Shown here: positions 5,556 to 12,803 of the stretch, in pieces
How the letters are laid out: each line of letters starts with the position of its first letter
Position numbering within the stretch: the stretch's first letter is position 1
Virus record (IMG/VR): IMGVR_UViG_3300022074_000251
Location: 1-29,937 of that record
Strand: one strand, 5' to 3'
Source: a virus
DNA: 29,937 nt
Notes under the pieces: generated by a model
The model's input: the letters and a program-made list of their open reading frames with translations, nothing else
Told to the model about the DNA's origin: nothing
The model's database searches: none
Position numbers and translations under genes: made by a program

Positions 5556-5729
5556 ATGGAAAGTGTAGGTAATAAATATGTTGTACCTTTACAGCGATAT
5601 CACGATGATCTTGCTCGCAGCATTGACGATCTATTGTGGATCGACGAGGACGTAGAGAACATGGAGCGTGAGCTTGAGTATATCAAAGGACGTATAGCAC
5701 AGGGAGATATGTATGAGCCGCTTTTTTGA
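5556..5729 (+). CDS. Small acidic coiled-coil-like protein (57 aa)
   Basis: The ATG at 5556 follows AAAGGGAA at 5542-5549. The 57 residues contain a long acidic amphipathic helix (D-D-L-A-R-S-I-D-D-L-L-W-I-D-E-D-V-E-N-M-E-R-E-L) that could form a short coiled coil. The 3' end overlaps the next start by 17 bases in another frame. Its short length and the good ribosome binding site support a real small gene of unknown role. Confidence 0.55.
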   Translation: MESVGNKYVVPLQRYHDDLARSIDDLLWIDEDVENMERELEYIKGRIAQGDMYEPLF

Positions 5730-5802
5730 TAAGCTGTTGAACTACATCTTCATGTTTATCATGGCTATCATATTCTTTGGGCTAGGCACAGGACTGTTAT
5801 AG
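5713..5802 (+). CDS. Single-pass membrane microprotein (29 aa)
   Basis: ATG at 5713, TAG at 5800-5802. The 29 residues are a short charged start (S-R-F-F-D-K) and one hydrophobic segment of about 20 residues (Y-I-F-M-F-I-M-A-I-I-F-F-G-L-G). It overlaps the upstream gene by 17 bases and ends 12 bases before the integrase. At this size it could be spurious, but several similar one-helix microproteins occur in the window (833, 7652, 8403). Confidence 0.4.
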   Translation: MSRFFDKLLNYIFMFIMAIIFFGLGTGLL

Positions 5803-5814
5803 AAAGGAACCGCA

Positions 5815-6750
5815 ATGGCGAAACGCAATGTAGTAGAACTAAAAGGTAAGCACACAATAAAGCAAGCATGTGACTTCTATATGCACACACCTAAGTTTGC
5901 TGCATTGCGTCCTCGTACTCAGAAAGATTACATGATGTACCTATCTAAGGTATGCGATACCCCTGTGCAAAAGGGTAAGCAATTAGGTAACATCAAGCTT
6001 ATGGATGTACGCTTCAAGCATGTGACTACCGCATATGACAGGTGGCTTCTCGTGCATGGGGTACGTAGCTCAAACTACATGGCTACGTGTCTCAGTATTG
6101 TATTCAATACATCCATACGACACGAGGCTATGCTCTCTAACCCTGTAACATTATTACAACGTACAACGGATAAGCCTCGTAAAATTAAATGGACTAGGGA
6201 TCAGGTGCGTCTCTTCTTAGATACCGCATACTCTGAGTGGAAGTGGCGTAGCGTTGGCCTGATCGTTCACATGGCATACGAGTGGGCACAGCGTGTAGGT
6301 GACATGCGTCTACTCAGGTGGGACAACCTAGACTTAGATGCCCAGCGCCTAGACTTAGAGCAGAGTAAACGTAGGGCCGATGTACACTTACCTATTACAG
6401 ACGAAAGCTTGTGTCGGATGCTCCGACAGCAGAAGGAAGACTTTGACTTCCAAGACTACGTAGCGCCTCGTGTATTCCCTAGAGCAGGGGCACACACACC
6501 TTACGACGATCAAGAAATACATGTGCTAGTCAATCAAGTTAAGGAAGCTGCAGGATTACCTATTGAGATACAAGCACGAGACTTACGGCGTACTGGCATT
6601 ACAGAGATGGTAGAGTCAGGCGTAGACATGGCGGGTATTATGCAAGTCAGTGGACACACCAACCCCCAAAGTGTTAAGCCTTACTTGGTAAACACATTCA
6701 GTGGTGCGTCTGCTGCATTAGCGCAAAGGAGATCCAATGACGATAAGTGA
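5815..6750 (+). CDS. int: Tyrosine recombinase / phage integrase (311 aa)
   Basis: The ATG at 5815 has GAAAGGAA at 5802-5809. The N-terminal part (about 10-110) is a SAM-like core-binding domain and residues 125-300 are the catalytic domain. Visible catalytic residues are Arg160 in A-Q-R-V-G-D (box I), Lys185 in the beta-hairpin, Arg258 in R-D-L-R-R-T (box II), His281 in S-G-H-T-N and the nucleophile Tyr290 in K-P-Y-L-V-N-T. The usual His of box II (H-x-L-R) is Arg255 here. Such enzymes cut and rejoin DNA between attP and attB, inserting or excising a prophage; alternatively they resolve genome dimers. No excisionase is recognisable nearby. The gene lies at the junction of the early block and the replication genes and overlaps the primase start by 14 bases. 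Confidence 0.93.
   Translation: MAKRNVVELKGKHTIKQACDFYMHTPKFAALRPRTQKDYMMYLSKVCDTPVQKGKQLGNIKLMDVRFKHVTTAYDRWLLVHGVRSSNYMATCLSIVFNTSIRHEAMLSNPVTLLQRTTDKPRKIKWTRDQVRLFLDTAYSEWKWRSVGLIVHMAYEWAQRVGDMRLLRWDNLDLDAQRLDLEQSKRRADVHLPITDESLCRMLRQQKEDFDFQDYVAPRVFPRAGAHTPYDDQEIHVLVNQVKEAAGLPIEIQARDLRRTGITEMVESGVDMAGIMQVSGHTNPQSVKPYLVNTFSGASAALAQRRSNDDK
6412..6428. promoter_or_regulatory. Degenerate palindrome copy 10 inside the integrase gene
   Basis: TGTCGGATGCTCCGACA has the same 17-base length with perfect 7-base outer arms, but a TGC centre instead of CCG or CGA. It is within coding sequence (C-R-M-L-R-Q) and could be a chance match or a weaker site. Confidence 0.35.
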
Positions 6751-7525
6751 TTACGTTAAGTCATTAAGTTTGGGTGATGGTGAGACACACAGATCTGACT
6801 GTCCGTCATGCCGTGGCTCCAATACATTTACTGTAGTAAATAGATCTGGCTCCATGATATACAACTGCTACAAGCTAGGCTGTAGATCTAGAGGTGCAGT
6901 GCATGTCAACCTGACAGCAGCAGAGATACAAGCTAAGCTTACTGCAGAGGCATACGTTAAGCCTGAGCCTGAGTGTATGATAATACCTGAGTATGTGGTT
7001 GAACCTGTTGGCCGGGAATACACGTTGCTTAATTCATTCCTAGATAAGTGGGACTTACAAAGCGAGCGTGTCTTGTATGATGTGAGTGAGAAACGTGCTG
7101 TGTTTCCTATTAAACACAAAGGTTCTATCATTGATGCGGTAGGCAGAGCATTACATAATGCTATACCAAAGTGGTACAGATATACCGGAAAGGCTAGTGT
7201 ATACAAAAGGATAGTAGGTAAGCCAAACGGTACAGCGGTTATAGTCGAGGATGTTATAAGTGCTATCACAGTTGCTAAGCTTCTACCCCAAGTCACAGGC
7301 TTAGCTATTATGGGTACGTCACTAGGTCATGAACACATGGAACACATAGGAGAATTTTCTAATGTTATCATAGCGTTAGACCCTGATGCCATGACCAAGA
7401 CACTTCAGTATAGGAGAGAGGTAGAGGCATGGACAGGCATACGAACACAAGCTTTTAGACTTGACGATGACATCAAATACAGATTACAATCCGATGTAAA
7501 GAGGTTAAGGGAAATGTTATTATGA
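6737..7525 (+). CDS. DNA primase with zinc-binding and TOPRIM domains (262 aa)
   Basis: The ATG at 6737 overlaps the integrase end by 14 bases. The N-terminal zinc-binding part has C22-x2-C25 and C44-x4-C49. The TOPRIM part has Glu171 in V-I-V-E-D and the D-P-D triad member at 215-217 (I-I-A-L-D-P-D-A). This layout equals the primase half of the T7 gp4 protein, without the fused helicase, which here is a separate gene at 9431. Its role is synthesis of short RNA primers for the lagging strand, with the polymerase at 10681 and helicase at 9431. At 262 residues it is complete for a stand-alone phage primase of this kind. Confidence 0.85.
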   Translation: MTISDYVKSLSLGDGETHRSDCPSCRGSNTFTVVNRSGSMIYNCYKLGCRSRGAVHVNLTAAEIQAKLTAEAYVKPEPECMIIPEYVVEPVGREYTLLNSFLDKWDLQSERVLYDVSEKRAVFPIKHKGSIIDAVGRALHNAIPKWYRYTGKASVYKRIVGKPNGTAVIVEDVISAITVAKLLPQVTGLAIMGTSLGHEHMEHIGEFSNVIIALDPDAMTKTLQYRREVEAWTGIRTQAFRLDDDIKYRLQSDVKRLREMLL

Positions 7526-7659
7526 TGAAGTTTAATAATAAACAAAATCCTATGGCTAAGGATGTAAGACAGCCTAAGTATAAACAACAGGTTATACCTG
7601 ATAAGAAAAAACCTGTAACTAAAAGAAAAGAAAAACATAAAGGTAAAGATAATGATTGA
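7522..7659 (+). CDS. Small lysine-rich protein (45 aa)
   Basis: The start ATGATG at 7522 overlaps the primase stop. The 45 residues are overwhelmingly basic (K-K-K-P-V-T-K-R-K-E-K-H-K-G-K) and probably disordered, suggesting non-specific nucleic acid binding or a short accessory to the replication proteins. The end overlaps the next ATG. No family is recognised. Confidence 0.55.
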   Translation: MMKFNNKQNPMAKDVRQPKYKQQVIPDKKKPVTKRKEKHKGKDND

Positions 7660-7738
7660 AGCGGTAACAGGCGCATCTATACTTGCGTTCTTAATTATTG
7701 GTTTTATATGTATTATATTGAGTGAGGTAAATAAATGA
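7652..7738 (+). CDS. Single-pass membrane microprotein (28 aa)
   Basis: ATG at 7652, TGA at 7736-7738. The stop overlaps the ThyX start (ATGA), and the start overlaps the upstream gene. The 28 residues are almost entirely one hydrophobic helix (A-S-I-L-A-F-L-I-I-G-F-I-C-I-I-L) ending in a charged S-E-V-N-K. AAAGGTAAAG lies at 7638-7647, five bases before the start. The coupling on both sides favours a real gene. Confidence 0.45.
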   Translation: MIEAVTGASILAFLIIGFICIILSEVNK

Positions 7739-8403
7739 TTGAAGTAACATACAAAGGCAGCATGGGTAATGACTTGACTGTAGTTAATGCAGCCCGTGTA
7801 AGCTTTGGCAAGGAGAGTGAGTGGGACTACGAAGAGTCAGATGCTTACAGCTTCAAGCAACACATGAAAGCTAGGGATAAGAAGCTTATACAATACCTAG
7901 CCAAGTACAAACACATCAGCCCCTTTGGACATTGCTTTGCAAGCTTTCACATCAAGGCACCAGTCTTTGTAGCTAGACAGCTAGTCAAGCATAAGTTCCT
8001 GCGTTGGAATGAAATATCAAGACGGTACGTGGACAATGAGCCTGAGTTTTACATGCCTAGATCTTGGCGTGGACGTAGTGCTGATAAGAAACAAGGTAGT
8101 ACTGGCGAGTGGTATGATGACGATCTAGATTTTGTAGTTAAGGAAAGTCACACAGCTTGCTTTAACGCCTATAAAGAGTTGCTTGAGAATGATGTATGCC
8201 CAGAGCAAGCCCGTATGGTGTTACCACAGAGCATGATGACTGAGTGGTACTGGTCAGGTAGCTTGGATGCGTTTGCTGATATGTGTAAGCTTCGTTGTGC
8301 GCCTGACACACAAGCAGAGACAGCAGAGGTAGCATGGGATATTGACCGCACTATGGTGCAATTATTTCCTGTATCGTGGAAAGCATTAAGGGAGACTGAC
8401 TAA
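7735..8403 (+). CDS. thyX: Flavin-dependent thymidylate synthase ThyX (222 aa)
   Basis: It makes dTMP from dUMP using methylene-tetrahydrofolate, FAD and NADPH. The family signature R-H-R-x7-S appears as K85-H86-K87-x7-S95 in K-H-K-F-L-R-W-N-E-I-S-R-R-Y, so both arginines are lysines while the N-E and the serine remain. S-P-F-G-H at 62-66 and Q-A-R-M-V-L-P near residue 160-170 are further conserved ThyX positions. The length (222) is normal. The gene is embedded in the replication operon (ATGA overlaps on both sides), fitting a phage-supplied dTTP source alongside the ribonucleotide reductase at 16288 and MazG at 15905. Confidence 0.93.
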   Translation: MIEVTYKGSMGNDLTVVNAARVSFGKESEWDYEESDAYSFKQHMKARDKKLIQYLAKYKHISPFGHCFASFHIKAPVFVARQLVKHKFLRWNEISRRYVDNEPEFYMPRSWRGRSADKKQGSTGEWYDDDLDFVVKESHTACFNAYKELLENDVCPEQARMVLPQSMMTEWYWSGSLDAFADMCKLRCAPDTQAETAEVAWDIDRTMVQLFPVSWKALRETD

Positions 8404-8561
8404 TGAGAGGTAACATTAACGGTGCAATCAAGGCGTCAGCTATTGTAGCTTTACTTATAGCTGCACCACCTGTGTTGATAGCTATGACGTATGACGAGTA
8501 TCCAAAGTACTGTAAGCTGTCTATCTTATTACCTTGCATAGGAGTAGACAATGAAGAGTGA
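8403..8561 (+). CDS. Small membrane or secreted protein (52 aa)
   Basis: The start ATG at 8403 uses the last base of the ThyX stop. The 52 residues have a basic start (R-G-N-I-N-G-A-I-K), a hydrophobic helix (S-A-I-V-A-L-L-I-A-A-P-P-V-L-I-A-M, residues 12-28) and a tail with two cysteines (Y-C-K-L and P-C-I-G). This could be an uncleaved signal anchor or a signal peptide. It overlaps the next gene by 11 bases. No family is recognised. Confidence 0.5.
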   Translation: MRGNINGAIKASAIVALLIAAPPVLIAMTYDEYPKYCKLSILLPCIGVDNEE

Positions 8562-8727
8562 TATAATAAAAGTAACAGAGATAGAAGAGCATGAGGACGG
8601 CAGTGCTACACTACAAGTAGAGTGTGACCCTGAGACATTCGCAGCTATCTTTAATGCAGGGTTTATAGCTTTAGTTAAAGCTGGTTTAGAATCAGAAAGG
8701 AGTGAAGATGTATGCAGTTCAGATTGA
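8551..8727 (+). CDS. Small conserved phage protein 'IIKVTEIEEHEDGSATL' type (58 aa)
   Basis: ATG at 8551, with AGGAGT at 8540-8545. The 58-residue product opens D-I-I-K-V-T-E-I-E-E-H-E-D-G-S-A-T-L, followed by C-D-P-E-T-F and a short hydrophobic helix (A-G-F-I-A-L-V-K-A-G-L). Short proteins with this plan (beta hairpin with D-G-S-A, then one helix) occur next to replication genes in many tailed phages without a known function. The end overlaps the next start. Confidence 0.6.
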   Translation: MKSDIIKVTEIEEHEDGSATLQVECDPETFAAIFNAGFIALVKAGLESERSEDVCSSD

Positions 8728-8896
8728 GGTTGAGAAGGGTGAGTACACCTTAGTAAGAAAGGAAGATCCTTGGACGTATGACACAGAGGTACGTACATTT
8801 AGTACAGAAAAAGAAGCAGAGACAGAAGCTGCAAGGTGGAATACAGGACGAGTAATAAACTATGAAGCTTATATAGGGAAAGAAAAACATGTATAA
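8708..8896 (+). CDS. Small hypothetical protein (62 aa)
   Basis: The ATG at 8708 has a strong AAAGGAG at 8696-8702; the in-frame GTG at 8702 lies within that site and is rejected. The 62 residues form a beta-strand pair (A-V-Q-I-E-V; Y-T-L-V-R-K) and an acidic helix (T-E-K-E-A-E-T-E-A-A-R-W-N). The overall plan resembles small phage proteins that describe a 'mouse-ear' beta-beta-alpha unit, but there is no recognised family. It overlaps the next gene by 8 bases. Confidence 0.6.
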   Translation: MYAVQIEVEKGEYTLVRKEDPWTYDTEVRTFSTEKEAETEAARWNTGRVINYEAYIGKEKHV

Positions 8897-9434
8897 GAAA
8901 GAGCATAACGATACGACAGGCCGTGATAAGTACTACAAGGATAACCCAGAGTCTATGCGTAAAAGAAATGAGAACCGTATGTGGGTCAATGGTAAGTACA
9001 TACCTCCTACGCATGACTTACATAAGCCGGGACGATATAAATCTTTTAATGACGCCGCCTTTGAAGGGTTAGGTAAATACTCTAACATCAAGGAAGGTTA
9101 TGTGTATGCTCTAACTAATCCTGCATGGCGTGACTGGGTTAAGATTGGTATGGCTATTGATGTTGAGGATAGGGTTAATGCATATCAAACGTCCAGCCCC
9201 TTTAGAGACTTTCATCTACGAGGGTATGCCCATTTCAGTGACAGACGTAAGGCAGAGTCAGATGTACACGACCTCGCCAAATCTATGTCTAATGACTACG
9301 TTAAAGAATGGTTCAAGCTTTCATGGCAAAATGCATTAGAGCTTATTGAAAAGGTGAAGAGTAGATCTATATCAGACATGACTGATGAAGAACGTAAACG
9401 TGCCATAGAAAGAAGCGAGGCCAATAAAGTATGA
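8889..9434 (+). CDS. T5orf172/MUG113-type GIY-YIG nuclease-like protein (181 aa)
   Basis: The N-terminal 65 residues are basic and Lys/Arg/Asn-rich. Residues 70-145 fit the T5orf172 (MUG113) branch of the GIY-YIG superfamily: G-Y-V-Y-A-L-T-N-P at 70-78, V-K-I-G-M-A at 84-89, Arg95, and a later glutamate (Glu123) in R-K-A-E-S-D-V-H. In GIY-YIG nucleases the tyrosines, arginine and glutamate form the metal-dependent active site. Phage members may process phage DNA, act as homing-type nucleases or work in host-DNA breakdown; which applies here is not visible. The stop overlaps the helicase start by four bases. Confidence 0.75.
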   Translation: MYKKEHNDTTGRDKYYKDNPESMRKRNENRMWVNGKYIPPTHDLHKPGRYKSFNDAAFEGLGKYSNIKEGYVYALTNPAWRDWVKIGMAIDVEDRVNAYQTSSPFRDFHLRGYAHFSDRRKAESDVHDLAKSMSNDYVKEWFKLSWQNALELIEKVKSRSISDMTDEERKRAIERSEANKV

Positions 9435-10666
9435 TGGAATTAGCACTCATAAGATCTCTCATGAATAAAGAATTTTATGAGGGACATAAGGGTATCCGTA
9501 CCCCCGACAAACTCTTTACGAAAGATGTTAGAAAGATTAAGCACACCGTAGAGATGGCTATGCAGGAGTACGATAAAGATCTGTCTGTGTCGGAAGTAGA
9601 GGGCTTGTTCTTCTCTTCCAACGCAACACTTACTACATCTAACAAGACAGTATATAAGGAAATCTTTAACAAGATCCGCAAAGAAGAACCTATGTCTAAG
9701 CCTATCGCTAAGGAAGTTTTGTCTAAACTTTTTCAGCAGATGGTAGGGGAAGAGGTAGCCAACATAGGTTTTGATTATGTTAATGGTACACAGAAAAGTC
9801 TTGAGCCTCTGAGAAAACTACTGAGTGATTACGAGGATGACTTTACCCCAAGCCTTAACTTAAATTTCTGTGATATATCTATTGAGACACTGCTCAAGGC
9901 TAACGAGAAACAATCTCAGTGGAAGTTTAACATTCCTAGCTTACACCGTAAGGTTGAGGGTATTAGTGGTGGGCACTTCTTAATTGTAGGCGCACGACCT
10001 AACACAGGTAAGACAAGCTTTCATGCATCTCTTATTGCAGGACCTAATGGTTTTGCTAAGCAGGGTGCACGTTGTCTTATTCTCTGTAATGAAGAGGCGT
10101 ATGAACGTGTAGCGTTTCGCTATCTTACTGCAGCTACCAGCCTGACGATGGAAGAAGTTAAAGATAACTTTCCTCTAGCCTCGACAAGATACCAACGTGT
10201 CAGAGATAACATAGATCTGTACGACAGTACGGGTAAAGACATGGTATGGGTAGAGGCGGCTATTAAAAACTACAAGCCTGACATTGTGGTACTTGACATG
10301 GGTGATAAGTTTGCACCTCGTACCAGTGACAAGTCAGACGTGTACCTAAAGGATGCAGCTATTCATGCACGTAACATTGCAAAGCAATACAACACAGCAA
10401 TTATATGGATGTCCCAATTGTCTGCAGCAGCAGAGAATAGGATTAACGTAGACCAGTCTATGCTTGAAGGGAGTAAAACAGGCAAGGCTGCAGAGGCAGA
10501 CCTCATGATTCTTATATCTAAGAACCCTACAATGGCAGAGCTAGGGGATGAGGATGAGGTAGACAATCAGCGCTATCTTGTACTGGCTAAGAACAAGTTA
10601 AAAGGTGGCTGGCATGGTAAGATACCCTGCGAGTTAGATGGAGCTAGAGCGCAGTATTCTGCGTAG
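9431..10666 (+). CDS. DnaB/RecA-fold replicative helicase (411 aa)
   Basis: The start ATGATG at 9431 overlaps the previous stop. Residues 1-135 are a helical N-terminal part. The RecA-like motor has Walker A G-A-R-P-N-T-G-K-T-S at 187-196, Walker B D-I-V-V-L-D-M at 284-290, a sensor-like M-S-Q-L-S at 327-331, and a late K-N-K-L-K-G-G at 387-393 that corresponds to the arginine-finger/linker region of DnaB-type helicases. It unwinds the duplex ahead of the polymerase, powered by ATP, as a ring on single-stranded DNA. The N-terminal 135 residues do not look like a DnaB N-domain and may bind the separate primase at 6737. Confidence 0.88.
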   Translation: MMELALIRSLMNKEFYEGHKGIRTPDKLFTKDVRKIKHTVEMAMQEYDKDLSVSEVEGLFFSSNATLTTSNKTVYKEIFNKIRKEEPMSKPIAKEVLSKLFQQMVGEEVANIGFDYVNGTQKSLEPLRKLLSDYEDDFTPSLNLNFCDISIETLLKANEKQSQWKFNIPSLHRKVEGISGGHFLIVGARPNTGKTSFHASLIAGPNGFAKQGARCLILCNEEAYERVAFRYLTAATSLTMEEVKDNFPLASTRYQRVRDNIDLYDSTGKDMVWVEAAIKNYKPDIVVLDMGDKFAPRTSDKSDVYLKDAAIHARNIAKQYNTAIIWMSQLSAAAENRINVDQSMLEGSKTGKAAEADLMILISKNPTMAELGDEDEVDNQRYLVLAKNKLKGGWHGKIPCELDGARAQYSA

Positions 10667-10680
10667 GAAGGTATATTAAT

Positions 10681-12759
10681 ATGAAGCGTGTTCTTGATGT
10701 CGAGAATACAACTACCAAACGAAACAACAAACTACACATGGACCCCTTTGAGTCAGACAATACACTAACACAAGTAGGTGTGCAGGATGTAGATACTCAC
10801 CGTCAATACATCTATACGTTTGATCATGAGGAGCAGCAAGATTATAGTGGAGATGCGTTCAAAGCTGTACAAGCTATATTAGATACTACCACACTACTTA
10901 TCATGCACAATGCACAGCATGACTTGGCGTGGCTATGGGCTAGTGGTTTCAAGTATGACGGTAAGATCTACGATACTATGCTGGCAGAGTATGTACTAAT
11001 GCGAGGGGATCACTTAGAGATCTTAGTTACAGGTAGTGTTAAAAAGAAATCACTGAGCTTAGACAATTGTGCTAAGCGCAGAGAGTTGTACTATCAGAAG
11101 GACGATACCCTAAAGAGATACTTCAAGGATGGCTATGGTACAAATCAGATACCTCTAGACGAACTAACACATTACTTATCGTGTGACTTAAAAACAACTG
11201 CAGCTTTGTATAAAGCTACTGAGGTAGACTACAACGCACCAGAGTCAAAGTCTTTACATACTATCCGGGATATCACGTTCAACGTCTGTAAGACACTTAC
11301 TCGTATCTATATGAATGGCATCAAGATAGATCAGGATGCTTTAGATGTAGTGCAACAGGAGTTTGAGAAAGAGAAAGCAGAGATAGAAGAAAGGCTGCAG
11401 AAGAAAACAAGAGAGCTTATGGGGGATACGCCTATCAATCTTAATAGTCCAGAGCAATCCTCTCAGGTACTGTTCAGTAGAAAGGTAAACAACAAAAAGG
11501 AATGGGCAGATCTGTTTGAATATACTTCTACTGTTGAAGAGTATAAAGACGCAGTAAACAAAAACAGTACCCTGTTACGCAAGACTAAGGCTTTCACTTG
11601 TCCTACCTGCGATGGAGAAGGCAAGGCTTTCAAGAAGAAGAAAGATGGTTCAAGATACAGCAAAGCTAACAAGTGTAAGGACTGTGATGCACGAGGCTAT
11701 CAGCTACAGCAGACAAACGAGATGGCGGGCTTAGGCTTCTTCCCACCTAGTAAGTCATGGGTTAGTGCCAATGGTTTCAGTACAGGAAAGGATAACATGG
11801 ATGCACTTATTGCAACGGCTAAAACAAATAACATGGAAAGTGCGGTATCTTTTCTTTCAGATCTTAAGCGGCTTAGCGCTATCAGTTCTTACCTTTCTAG
11901 TTTTGTTGATGGCATACGTACTTATACTAAGCCTGATGGATTCCTTCATGTAGGTCTTACCCAGCACATAACTTCAACGGGCAGGTTTAGCGGGCGTAAC
12001 CCTAACATGCAGAACATGCCACGAGGTAATACATTCCCAGTCAAACGTGTCTTTGTTTCACGTTGGGAAGGCGGGAGCGTTATGGAAGCAGACTTTGCCC
12101 AGCTTGAATTTAGGGCGGCAGCATTCCTGTCTCAGGACAAGGTAGCTATGGAAGAGATTGCCACAGGGTTTGACGTACACGCTTACACTGCAAAGGTTAT
12201 CACTGATGCAGGGCAACCTACAGGCAGACAAGAAGCTAAGGCTCATACCTTTGCCCCTTTATTTGGCGCTAGTGGGTACGGCAGGAGTAAGGCAGAAGCT
12301 GCTTACTACACGCACTTCAACGAGAAGTACAAAGGTATAGCTGCATGGCATAAGAAGTTAGGAGATGAGGCAGTTCGCTACCAGAAGATAACCAATGTGT
12401 CAGGCCGACAGTATGCTTTCCCTAATACAGAGAGACGTATGAATGGCACACCTACTAATTTTACTACCATAAAAAACTATCCAGTGCAGGGCTTTGCTAC
12501 AGGGGATGTCACTCCTGTCATTCTTATGGAGCTAGAGCATAGACTTATGCCCTTACAATCTAAAGTTGTGAATACAGTGCATGACTCAATGGTGGTAGAT
12601 GTACATCCAGAGGAGATAGATTATGTAATACAAATGGTAACAGATCTTAACGAGGACTTAGACAAAATTATATACGAAGCATACGGCGTAGAAATGAATG
12701 TGCCTATGTTATTAGAAGCCAAGATTGGTCCTAATTGGCTTGACACAAAAGACGTTTAA
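10681..12759 (+). CDS. Family A DNA polymerase with 3'-5' exonuclease and inserted DnaJ-like zinc module (692 aa)
   Basis: ATG at 10681 with AGGAAGG 11-17 bases upstream. The exonuclease has Asp6/Glu8 (L-D-V-E-N-T), Asn77/Asp81 (H-N-A-Q-H-D) and Tyr165/Asp169. Polymerase motif A is E-A-D471-F-A-Q-L-E476. Motif B is R516-x3-K520-x3-F524. Motif C is V-H634-D635-S. Between the two domains lies C307-x2-C310-D-G-E-G and, 21 residues later, C332-x2-C335-D-A-R-G, the DnaJ central-domain pattern reported as the hallmark of HMO-2011. Phe524 aligns with E. coli Phe762. This is the replicative enzyme of the phage, working with the primase and helicase encoded just upstream. Three-domain completeness and length are normal, and no frameshift is seen. 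Confidence 0.96.
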   Translation: MKRVLDVENTTTKRNNKLHMDPFESDNTLTQVGVQDVDTHRQYIYTFDHEEQQDYSGDAFKAVQAILDTTTLLIMHNAQHDLAWLWASGFKYDGKIYDTMLAEYVLMRGDHLEILVTGSVKKKSLSLDNCAKRRELYYQKDDTLKRYFKDGYGTNQIPLDELTHYLSCDLKTTAALYKATEVDYNAPESKSLHTIRDITFNVCKTLTRIYMNGIKIDQDALDVVQQEFEKEKAEIEERLQKKTRELMGDTPINLNSPEQSSQVLFSRKVNNKKEWADLFEYTSTVEEYKDAVNKNSTLLRKTKAFTCPTCDGEGKAFKKKKDGSRYSKANKCKDCDARGYQLQQTNEMAGLGFFPPSKSWVSANGFSTGKDNMDALIATAKTNNMESAVSFLSDLKRLSAISSYLSSFVDGIRTYTKPDGFLHVGLTQHITSTGRFSGRNPNMQNMPRGNTFPVKRVFVSRWEGGSVMEADFAQLEFRAAAFLSQDKVAMEEIATGFDVHAYTAKVITDAGQPTGRQEAKAHTFAPLFGASGYGRSKAEAAYYTHFNEKYKGIAAWHKKLGDEAVRYQKITNVSGRQYAFPNTERRMNGTPTNFTTIKNYPVQGFATGDVTPVILMELEHRLMPLQSKVVNTVHDSMVVDVHPEEIDYVIQMVTDLNEDLDKIIYEAYGVEMNVPMLLEAKIGPNWLDTKDV

Positions 12760-12803
12760 TGATATAACTTCACTTCCAACAAACTCAACAAAGGAAAATA
12801 AAT

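Noticed and set aside
6868-7296. A 142-residue minus-strand reading frame opposite the primase
   Set aside because: It is antisense to a gene with clear zinc and TOPRIM motifs and has no recognisable protein features.
7405-7676. Hydrophobic minus-strand reading frames around 7.4-7.7 kb
   Set aside because: Antisense to the primase end and the lysine-rich small gene. The apparent hydrophobicity is the complement of AAA/AAG-rich codons.
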